Shown piece after piece: positions 8,785-16,839 of a DNA stretch of 17,234 nucleotides. The first letter of the stretch is position 1; each line of letters opens with the position of its first letter. The DNA is taken from positions 1-17,234 of the forward strand of contig JNEM01008407.1 in assembly GCA_000697335.1 (NCBI GenBank). Reading direction: 5' to 3'. The translations under genes were made by a program, and so were the position numbers. This DNA comes from Conidiobolus incongruus B7586 (Eukaryota > Entomophthoromycota > Entomophthoromycetes > Entomophthorales > Conidiobolaceae). A model generated the notes under the pieces. The model searched no databases, was not told where the DNA came from, and saw only the letters and a program-made list of their open reading frames with translations.

Positions 8785-10837
8785 ATGTCAGCTAAAAAAG
8801 ATAATCACGATGAGGGCTATGCTGAACCCTTGATTGAAATTCCCGCTTATATGTTAGGCTGGTCCGATGAACAAAAGTCAGGTATTTTATATCCTTTATT
8901 TTTTATTTTTTCTACTTTATTAACCTTATCTTATAGATTTTGCATATCAGCTACTATTAACCGTTTCAACTCCAGTATTAGCAAATTTCGCTTCCAGACT
9001 ATCACCACACCTCCATAAAAATTTCCTTGTCGAATTACCAAAGGATTTAGGACTGCTAATATTATCATTTGTTGACCCTGTCACGTTGCAGAGATGTGCC
9101 GGAGTTTCTAGAGCTTGGCGTAATTTAGCTTGTGTTCAGAGTTTGTGGGAGGATTTGTACAAGAGAGAGGGTTGGTATCTTAATGAACACTTAATGAAAT
9201 TGCATCTCAACCCCGAAGAAATGAGCAACGTAAGCTCTTGTCAGCCCTCTCCAGTTTCGTCTAGGTTCGAAGCGTATGACTTTTCTAGGGATTCAAACCG
9301 AAGTCAGGCTGATTTGGGTACTTCCAATCATAACTTGGTTCAGCGATCCATGGGACTTAACCTAGAAATACCTCAAAGTCCTACTATTTCAATTTCTGCT
9401 ACTGAGTCTGGAGTTGCCTCTTTAAATGGTTCAGTTGAAGATTTACCTCGCGTTCTCTCAACCCCATCTAGTGCTCGCTCCGCTCCCCGACCTCTTCCCG
9501 CACCTCTTTCTAATTTACAATCCACCACTTCTGCTCCATCATCTCCATTAGGGTCTAGATTTTTACCACTTCCAATGTCTCCTTCATCACCAACACCGGT
9601 TGATATTGTGAACACTGGCAGAATCCAGAACCCTCGCATGGGAAATATCCTAACTAGACTCCAATCCATCCGATCTCCCACCGATATCAGCATCTTATCA
9701 CCTGATCACTCCGATCTTAGTTCAGCTCAACCCAATTCTCCTACATTTGCACTTCTGTCGCCCAGATCGCAGCCAATTTCCAGTCAGGTCATGAACCAGA
9801 GGGATAATGCCTACAATTCGAGATCCTCAATTCCAAATCCTAAAATTCCAACGAGTGAAACCTTGGCCAGATTGAAAAAACACTTTACTTACAGGAACAG
9901 ACCATATTTGAACTGGCGCTATCTTTATCTCCAAAGAGCAATGCTCGAGAGCAATTGGTACAATGGTGTTTACAGTCTAAGATACCTCCCAGGTCACACT
10001 GAAGGCATTTATTGCGTGCAATTTGATGAAGCCAAAGTCGTGTCGGGATCGCGTGATGATACCATCAAGATATGGGATATCCAGTCAGGTCGCTGCTTGA
10101 GAACTTACCGCGGTCACACTGGTTCTATTCTATGTCTTCAGTATGACGATGATATCATCGTATCCGGATCATCCGATGGCAACATAATTATCTGGAACAT
10201 TGAAACTGGAGATATGCTCAACGTCCTTGAAGGACATACCGATTCTGTACTCAATATCAAATTCAACGGCAAATTCATCGTTTCGTGCAGTAAAGATCGC
10301 ACCATCAAGATCTGGGACAGAAAAACCGGAGAACTTCTCAACACCCTGATAGGGCATCGCGTTGCAATCAATTCCGTCCAAATAGTCAACGACACGATTG
10401 TGTCGGCGAGCGGAGATCGTACCATTAAAGTATGGAATGCAACCACTGGCGAATGCATCAAAACGCTCACGGGCCACACTCGAGGTATAGCTTGCGTCCA
10501 ATTCGATGGTCGTACCATCATTTCGGGATCCAGCGATAAAACCATCAAGATTTGGGACTTGGAGACTGGCCAATGTACCGCCACGCTCGTAGGCCACACC
10601 GAGCTTGTCCGTGCTCTCGAATTCGACCACCGATTCATCATCTCTGGATCCTACGACCAAACGATCAAAGTGTGGGATCGCAACAGCGGTCGACTCATTC
10701 TCGACCTAGTGAATGGCCACAGCAGTCGCATCTTCAAACTCGCATTCAGTTCCTCCAAAATCGTCAGTTGTTCCCAAGATCAAAATATTGTGGTGTGGGA
10801 TTTTGCTCACAGAGTTGATACTACTATGTTAGTTTAA
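8785..10837 (+). CDS. F-box/WD40-repeat protein, SCF substrate receptor
   Basis: Exons are 8785-8881 and 8937-10837, split by a 55-bp intron (GTATTT...TTATAG). The protein has 665 residues. Such proteins bind Skp1 through the F-box and hold phosphorylated substrates on the WD40 propeller for ubiquitination by an SCF ligase. In order: a helical lead (SDFAYQLLLTVSTPVLANF, then RLSPHLHKN); the F-box at about 62-105 (ELPKDLGLLILSFVDP, then VSRAWRNLACVQSLW); a Ser/Pro-rich, probably disordered insert at about 125-325; a linker RPYLNWRYLYLQRAMLESNW; and seven WD repeats from about 383 to 660, each opening with GH and closing with IWD, IWN, VWD or VWN. The first exon is supported because splicing joins it in frame to the lead that typically precedes the F-box in fungal relatives. 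ATG 8785 is the likely start. The family is Cdc4/Fbw7/Met30/Pof-like; I cannot fix the orthologue, so no symbol is given. Confidence 0.93.
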
Positions 10838-10906
10838 TTTTCCAATTTTATAATATTTTTATCTAATGATCAAGTTTTTATATTATAGTTTTTGATTTTT
10901 GTAAAT

Positions 10907-10912
10907 AATAAA
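10907..10912 (+). terminator. Candidate poly(A) signal AATAAA for the F-box/WD40 gene
   Basis: AATAAA lies 70 bp after the stop codon, followed by a short TATAA-type pentamer run (about 10912-10931). Supported by position only. Confidence 0.35.
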
Positions 10913-11040
10913 ATAATATAATATAATATACAAGTGAATATTTTTAATATTATCAATTAATCTATTTAAATTAATTATTAATTGAATTTATAATTCCCAT
11001 AAATCCATAACCAAAGACCAATTAACTTAAGAGACTAGAG

Positions 11041-11154
11041 ATGGTGCAATCACATACCTAAATGATTACAATAATTAATCAAACACTGAAAAATGCTATT
11101 TCAAAGGATTTCATCCCCATTGTCCAATATCAAATCAATAAACCATATAAATAG
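11041..11154 (+). promoter_or_regulatory. Two upstream ORFs before the mitochondrial MetRS start
   Basis: ATG 11041 opens a 6-codon ORF (MVQSHT, stop 11059-11061). ATG 11062, directly after that stop, opens a 30-codon ORF ending at TAG 11152-11154, out of frame and overlapping the main ATG at 11093. If the leader includes them, initiation on the synthetase could be reduced or regulated. The transcription start is unknown. Confidence 0.4.
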
Positions 11155-13076
11155 AAGATATTTAACCAACATTTCCAATATTTTGAAACAAAACGATAAA
11201 ATTTACAATATTGCCACGCCTATATTTTATGTGAATGCAGGTAATTATTATCAACGAATATACTATTCCAAAAATATTGAATTATAGTATAGTACCTCAT
11301 ATCGGTCACCTCTACACAGGAGTGATATCAGATTCCATTCACAGGTTCCAAAGGGATATTTTGAATAGGGAGAGTTTTTTGTCCACTGGGACTGACGAAC
11401 ATGGTCTCAAAGTAATAATAGCCAATCATAGGCAATAATGAATATTAATGTATAATTAGGTACAACAAGCTGCTCACAAACAGAATATCGATCCTAAGTT
11501 GTTCTGTGATAAGGTGTCGCCAGCATTTAATGTATGATCTTGCAGCAATATTGTTGATTTCTCTACTAATACTCATTAATTGTTAGAAATTATGCGAATT
11601 GTTCAACATTGACTACTCCGTATTTATAAGAACGTCTGAGGAGCGACATAAAAAAACTGCTCAACTCATTTGGGTAACTCTAATTATTATGCGATGGATT
11701 TTGTTAATTGATTATGTCTTAGGATCAATTGAAGGAGCTTGGGTACATTTATCAGGATACGTACAATGGATGGTACTCCATCGTAGACGAAGCATTTTAC
11801 AACGAGGACGAAGTGGAAAAAATTATGGTGGATGGTGTTGAGAGGATGGTAAATTTGATAGAGTTTAAAGTGAAAATACATTGATTTTTGTTAGGTGTCC
11901 AAATCTACCAAATCTCAAGTGGAGTGGACTGAAGAACTGAATTATAAGTTCAGGTTGAGTCAGTTTAAGGACAAGTTGATTGGATTTCATACTAAGAACC
12001 AGGACTCCATTTTGCCTCCTAATCGTAAGCAGGAAGTTCTTGAGTGGTTGGAAAATGGATTGGATGACTTATCAATTTCTCGCAGTATCACTCGTCTTCA
12101 GTGGGGAATTCCAGTCCCTGACGATCCTTCACAAGTAATGTATGTATGGTTTGAAGCATTGATCAATTACCTCACAGTCACTGGCTATCCCAATCCGAGT
12201 CGTCTCTTACCCACTGATGTCCATGTGATCGGCAAGGATATTGTGCGCTTCCATGCAGTTTACTATCCAGCGATTTTAATGGCACTCAATTTGCCACTAC
12301 CCAAAACCCTCTTGACACACGGCCACTGGACCATGAATAATCAAAAGATGTCTAAGAGTATTGGCAACGTTGTCGATCCTATCAATCTCGTAGAAACCTC
12401 CTTTAACTACGACTGTGACCCTATCCGCTATTATTTATTAAGGGATGGAGGCAATTTCGCGTCTGATGGAGATTTCTCATACGATACCCTCAAAACCAAA
12501 ATCAATAAAGAATTAGCAGGTCAGTTGGGTAATTTGTTGAGTCGTGTTAGTGGCAAAAAGCTGAATCCAGAGCTTGTCATCCCCTCCTACGACTCTATTT
12601 CTACCTTTGAAATTGAAACGTTTAAACCATTGCTTGAAGCTTTGGAGGCTTATCCTAATCAGTTTAGACAACATTTTGAAAATTTTGAAATTGGAAAGAG
12701 TATTCAACAGAGTGTAGATTTACTCACATTGGTAAAGAATATACCATATTATTCAATCACATTAGCTAACTCATTCAATTAGGTCAACAAATTTATCCAG
12801 GACGAAGCGCCCTGGAACTATGCATCCGATCCCAGCCAATATCAACGTCTTCAGTATGTAGTGTTTCACGTGTATGAAACTCTTCGCATCCTCAGTACTT
12901 TGCTACAACCCATTATGCCCACCAAAATGCAAATGCTGTTGGATACCCTCAACGTTCCCCAAACTCATAGAAATTGGAAATTTATTAGAGTTGGTAAGGG
13001 CTGGAATACTAAGGAGACTACTAAGTTAGACTGGAGTAAGCTGAAAGGTGGCAGATTATTTGAATTAGTTAAATAG
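11093..13076 (+). CDS. MSM1: Methionyl-tRNA synthetase, mitochondrial
   Basis: Seven exons: 11093-11240, 11293-11411, 11460-11531, 11587-11673, 11723-11848, 11895-12731 and 12783-13076. The six introns are 46-55 bp, and every junction keeps the frame. The protein has 560 residues. This class I enzyme charges tRNA-Met with methionine; this form should serve mitochondrial translation. The N-terminus is basic, hydroxylated and poor in acidic residues (RRYLTNISNI), as in a matrix presequence. Motifs are ATPIFYVNAVPHIGH with HIGH at 52-55, STGTDEHGLKVQQAA, YNGWYSIVDEAFY, MYVWFEALINYLT, GKDIVRFHAVYYPAILMAL and KMSKS at 335-339. The anticodon-binding helical domain follows (DEAPWNYA, LRILSTLLQPIMP). 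The Cys zinc knuckle of cytosolic enzymes is absent, as in yeast Msm1 and vertebrate MARS2. The enzyme lacks a C-terminal tRNA-binding extension. The start is the first ATG in frame with the presequence; two upstream ORFs precede it. Confidence 0.95.
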
Positions 13077-13569
13077 TTCAAAAGTTATTTATTTTTTAGA
13101 TTAAAATAATAAAATTTTAATAATAATATAGTGAATTTGGTATGACATTCCCATCAGCTTAAAGAAAATAACATTCATTTTCAAAATTGACTAAAATAAA
13201 TTAAAAATTGAATAAAAATTGTTTTAATTCAAACAATTACATTGTTGTAAATTGATTACATTTTCACTATTTGGCAAGATAATAATGTATATTATGTTTA
13301 AAAGTTTTTTGATTGATTATCATTTTTACTAAATGTTAGTTGGTTTTATTTATTGCAGATAACGTAGACTTAATGAATAATTAATAAAAATGTTAAATCA
13401 AACAAAATAGAAATAATAAGAGAGTCAAATAGGTTAAAAATATAAATTGGACAAAGTGATACCATTAAACAGGTGCTAATGAATATGAATTGTAACAATA
13501 GCAATTATAAAATGAATTTTATTAACTTGAGTAATTACTTTTTAATAAAATGTTAATGTGATAATCCAT
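13077..13569. other. AT-rich intergenic region after MetRS
   Basis: Nearly 500 bp of AT-rich sequence with a candidate poly(A) signal near its left end. No coding frame or repeat stands out before the tRNA-like relic at 13570. Confidence 0.5.
13108..13113 (+). terminator. Candidate poly(A) signal AATAAA for mitochondrial MetRS
   Basis: AATAAA begins 32 bp after the stop codon and precedes a T-rich stretch. Supported by position only. Confidence 0.35.
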
Positions 13570-13640
13570 GACGAATTGGCACAATGGCAGCACTTTCGCA
13601 TCCAGAGTAGAGAACGGGGAGTTCGAGTCTCCATTCATAA
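13570..13640 (+). pseudogene. Decayed tRNA-Trp(CCA)-like relic
   Basis: The segment follows a tRNA plan: acceptor strand GACGAAT, A-box-like TGGCACAATGG, anticodon loop ATCCAGA with CCA, B-box-like GTTCGAGTCT, then ATTCATA as the 3' acceptor strand. It is not an intact tRNA. The D stem (GCAC/GCAC) pairs only at its ends, the anticodon stem has one C-A mismatch, the acceptor stem has two mismatches, and the T arm seems one base short. A parent ending CTCCC-ATTCGTC would fix the T arm and acceptor, which suggests an old functional tRNA-Trp. Alternatives are a tRNA-derived short repeat head or chance. A covariance-model scan would be decisive. Confidence 0.5.
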
Positions 13641-13919
13641 ACTAATTCTCAATATTCCAAATATATTTTTACTTTTTCATTCACAGCCCATTTTTTTGGA
13701 TACATTCATATTTAATCAATTTTCCATCATTTATTGTATTTTTCAATATTTTTTCATCAACTTGACTTTTTTATTCATTTAATAATTTTAATATTAAACA
13801 ATTCTTTATTTATCACTAAATTGCGGTTATCCCATAATAGTGGCTATAAATATTTCATTATAAATTGATATCTTTATCCTTAAGTATTAAAAATCATAAT
13901 AAATCTTTGTTTAATTAAT
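13641..13919. other. AT-rich region upstream of the F-box-like/ankyrin gene
   Basis: About 280 bp, T-rich at the left, with no coding frame. An open frame across 13558-13782 begins inside the tRNA-like relic and then becomes Phe/Ile-rich low-complexity sequence, so I do not call it a gene. Confidence 0.5.
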
Positions 13920-14715
13920 ATGAATTCAAATTTAAAATTTAAAAAATTAAGGAAATGTTTGAATAATGAAATCAACAATCGTAATAATGATGTAATACGT
14001 AATAATATCAGGTAATTTAATATTAATCGCATTTCTAATTTATTTAGCTAATGACAATTCCTATAGTATTTCAACTATAAAGTTCACAGACCTACCATAT
14101 GATATCTTGTATGACATCTGTATAATATCCGAAAATCCCAATTTATTCCAATTAAACAAATACCTCAAATCTTTAACCTCTACTAACCAATTCAAATACG
14201 ACTACCTCCTTCATATCAACCACTACAATACATCCAATCTCCTAATATCAGCGAGTAAATTCTCATTCTTCAACCTCAACTTTCTACATTATCTAGAACA
14301 TCGCTGTAATACAATCTATACAGAATCGGATATAAAACTTCTAAAATTTCCGAAGCATTTGATAAAGCTTAACGATTTAGAATTTATTAAGTACCTTTTG
14401 GATAGAGGACTCGATCCCAATTCTCATAATAATTATGCCATATTGAAATCTATCAAACTTAACAACTTGGAAATTATTCAACTGTTGCTGAACTATAATG
14501 TGGATTTGACATTCAAAAACGGTGTAATATTAAAACTTATATGTAAACATAATTACTTCGATATGCTAAAATTTTTCGTGAACTATGATGAAAAGTTGAG
14601 GCCGGATGGCGAGTGTATCAAATGGAGTTTAAAGAACCAAAATTTTGACATGGTCAGATTCTGTATTGAAATGGGTGCTAGTCCAAATATAGAGTGTATA
14701 GAGTTATTAAATTAA
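13920..14715 (+). CDS. Small F-box-like/ankyrin-repeat protein
   Basis: Exons are 13920-14011 and 14067-14715; the 55-bp intron (GTAATT...CTATAG) has a clear branch-like GCTAATGAC. An upstream TTTAG would break the frame, so the CTATAG acceptor was chosen. The protein has 246 residues. After an Asn/Lys-rich leader, an F-box-like helix reads KFTDLPYDILYDICIIS (about 36-52). From about residue 132 come four ankyrin-like units: DLEFIKYLLDRGLDPN, NLEIIQLLLNYNVDL, YFDMLKFFVNYD and NFDMVRFCIEMGASPN. The repeats are degenerate, so the ankyrin call rests on the helix-helix-turn rhythm and the RG/MG-x-xPN ends. A role as a Skp1-binding substrate adaptor is inference. Such proteins often belong to large lineage-specific families. 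The start is the only ATG giving an in-frame spliced leader. Confidence 0.65.
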
Positions 14716-14808
14716 TGAATAAATTGTATTTTTAGGTGATTAATCAATGGGTTTTGCTATTTGGTTTTTTTAAGAAGATTAATGGATAGTTTGAAAATTA
14801 TAAGTGAC

Positions 14809-14814
14809 AATAAA
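14809..14814 (+). terminator. Candidate poly(A) signal AATAAA for the F-box-like/ankyrin gene
   Basis: AATAAA lies 94 bp after the stop codon, within the 276-bp convergent gap to the RRM gene on the other strand. That gap shows nothing else. Confidence 0.3.
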
Positions 14815-14991
14815 AATTATATTAAGGACATAGTTTAAAATCGGATATATTGGGAATAAAATAATTCAGTATATCAATAGCAATTGATATATAATATCAT
14901 ATTAATATATTCAAAATAATTTATATAATACAAAATAATGCTAATTCCATTCAATTAATGCCAATTTTTTATATACAATATAAGTAAATTT

Positions 14992-15600
14992 CTAACTGGA
15001 TTTGGTAGGCTGAGTACTATCATGCTTGAGGGAATTTCCATACTTTTCAATCCATTCTTCTTCCTCCCAAACTAAAAAATGGTTAATTATAAATCCAATA
15101 TAATAGATATAATAGCTTACTGGCTCGTGTCGATCCCTCTCTCATATGAATCGTCTTAGAAATGGTAACCTTTAAAACCTTACCAAATAATTCGGATTGA
15201 TGAAGATTATCAATGGCATCCAATGCGTCCTGCTTAGTTTCGAATTCTACAAATCCAAAACCTCTGTGAACTTCATCTAAATTGGTGTTAATATCACTTT
15301 TATGAATAATAATTGTATTACTTACTTGAAAATGGATTGACGGGGATTAAAAGTTGAGTAATATTACCGAATGGAATACATGTGTTATATAAAATTTCTT
15401 CATTGACTAGTTCATCAAATCCACCTAAATTTTATTAATAACTAAAGCTAGTTTTATATCATTATATGATTATTATTACCTACGAATATGACACATTCTG
15501 GTTTGATAGGGTTAAATAATACATTATTGGGTTTGATATTGGAATATTGGTAAGGTTGTTGACTATTAGCTTGATTGGGATTATTATTGTTAAAATTCAT
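14992..15600 (-). CDS. PPIE/CYP33-type RRM protein without a cyclophilin domain
   Basis: Four exons on the minus strand: 15480-15600, 15326-15424, 15121-15276 and 14992-15071. Introns are 55, 49 and 49 bp, all GT-AG in phase 1. The protein has 151 residues. One RRM spans about 36-114, with RNP2 VIFVGG (37-42) and RNP1 RGFGFVEF (78-85). Features specific to the PPIE/CYP33 family are CIPFGNITQLLIPV, then DAIDNLHQSELFGKVLKV, and the tail MREGSTRAIWEEEEWIEKYG, matching human PPIE IKEGSSRPVWSDDDWLKKF. In PPIE a peptidyl-prolyl isomerase domain follows; here the frame stops 15 residues after EKYG. PPIE is a spliceosome component with an RNA-binding RRM. A splicing or RNA-binding role is inferred for this protein, with no isomerase activity. 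The Asn/Gln-rich start (residues 1-26) is low complexity. It lies convergent to the ankyrin gene. Confidence 0.87.
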
Positions 15601-16802
15601 AATTTATTTAGATTTAATTGAATGTATATTGGATTTAAATTGAAATTTTTTTTATATGATTTAGATGATTTGGTCTAATATAATTATATTGGGTGATTTA
15701 ATTATTATGGGATCGATCCAACCAATTATACAGAATTTGAAAGTTCATTAATCGTTTCAATTTGCATTTCATCACCTATTGAAATATATCATTTTAAATA
15801 TTGTATTAATATTTATGACTTAACATTCTGTTAACAAAAACTAAATAATTATTTTGTTCATAATCCTCTCAATTTATATTGTTCTATATTATTAAATTTA
15901 TTTATTCTATGCATTTAAACACTTTTGAATTTCGCTTTAATCTTTTACTATGATTGCAATTCTAAAGTGTCAATATGATTAATTTAATATGAATTATTAT
16001 ATTAATAATATATAAAGCGTTAAATTTTAAACAATATGGTTAATCTTTGGAATTATTGGTATTAATATTAACTTTGATATTTGCAAATCATCTTTTTGGC
16101 AGTCTCCAATCAATGCTTAAGATTATTAAATATATTTACAATTGACCAAAGCAACTTTAAAGTTAGGAACAATTCAGATGATAAGGTTTCTACCTGTTCT
16201 AATATATAACAACCCTGAAATCTTTTTCAAGTTTAAATATGCTTAGCTACTGAAAAAAAATAAATTTCACTTGGTTAAATTTTAATAATGTTTTAGTAAA
16301 TTTTTAAAACATTTATTCTAGATCATTAAATCAGATTATAATATTAATAGTCACTGAGATATTGTTAATTTATTCAGTCAAGAATTTCAATTTAATTAAT
16401 TATTATAATTAATATCAATTGAAAAATCTTTTTTGAAACAATTATAAATGACTAAGAACCACTTAATGATATTACAATATATACTAGTCTATTTTGAAGT
16501 GATCATTGGAATATTTATCTGTTTTCTAATCTTTAAATAAATTTTTAATGTATTTAGTTTTATCAATTTTTTCATATTAAATAAAATTATTTAAACCCTT
16601 TTTATATATTTTAATTTAAATAATCAATGCCATTTAATTGAAATAATCAAAACATATCAATCTATAATTTTATTCTACGATTAGATTAATCAATATATAA
16701 TAAATTTTAAAAGGAAAAATATTAATTTGAACTGTTTTAAAATTCAGGTATATTTTAATAACTAAAGAATTAAATTATGCGGTTTAGCATTAAAACTAGG
16801 TT
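15601..16802. other. 1.2 kb AT-rich intergenic region
   Basis: This lies between the 5' end of the RRM gene and the 3' end of SNRNP25 copy 2, both on the minus strand. No coding frame is credible. A perfect 10-bp palindrome GGATCGATCC sits at 15710-15719, about 110 bp upstream of the RRM start codon, and could be a regulatory site. Nothing else is recognised. Confidence 0.5.
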
Positions 16803-16839
16803 CACCACTCTCTAATGTCCGTTTTACAATGGAGTAGTG
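16803..16839 (-). other. Hairpin directly after the SNRNP25 copy 2 stop codon
   Basis: CACCACTC (16803-16810) pairs with GAGTAGTG (16832-16839), 8 bp including one wobble. An inner TGT/ACA pair (16816-16818 and 16826-16828) may extend it. It is less AT-rich than its surroundings and begins at the first base after the stop codon, where similarity to copy 1 ends. It could be a 3'-UTR structure or a scar of the duplication. Confidence 0.4.

Noticed and set aside
8889-8961. An AT-AC U12-type intron in the F-box/WD40 gene
   Set aside because: An in-phase AC exists at 8961, but there is no branch site at the right distance. It would remove residues that match the lead of fungal F-box/WD40 proteins. 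The GT-AG intron explains the gene.
10138-10660. Long minus-strand ORFs opposite the WD40 repeats, and similar ones opposite ADE13
   Set aside because: They are antisense shadows of repetitive or codon-biased coding sequence. The plus-strand frames carry the conserved motifs.
13558-13782. A 74-codon ORF over the tRNA-like relic
   Set aside because: It has no ATG at its start, runs through the tRNA-like segment and then becomes Phe/Ile-rich low complexity.
14067-14715. A poxvirus-style ankyrin/F-box gene acquired from a virus
   Set aside because: The F-box-like helix is N-terminal, there is a host-style 55-bp intron, and base composition matches the surrounding genes.
8216-16839. A mobile element carried between the inverted SNRNP25 arms
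   Set aside because: The enclosed DNA holds ordinary housekeeping genes and no transposase, integrase or reverse transcriptase; the arms are gene copies, not element ends.
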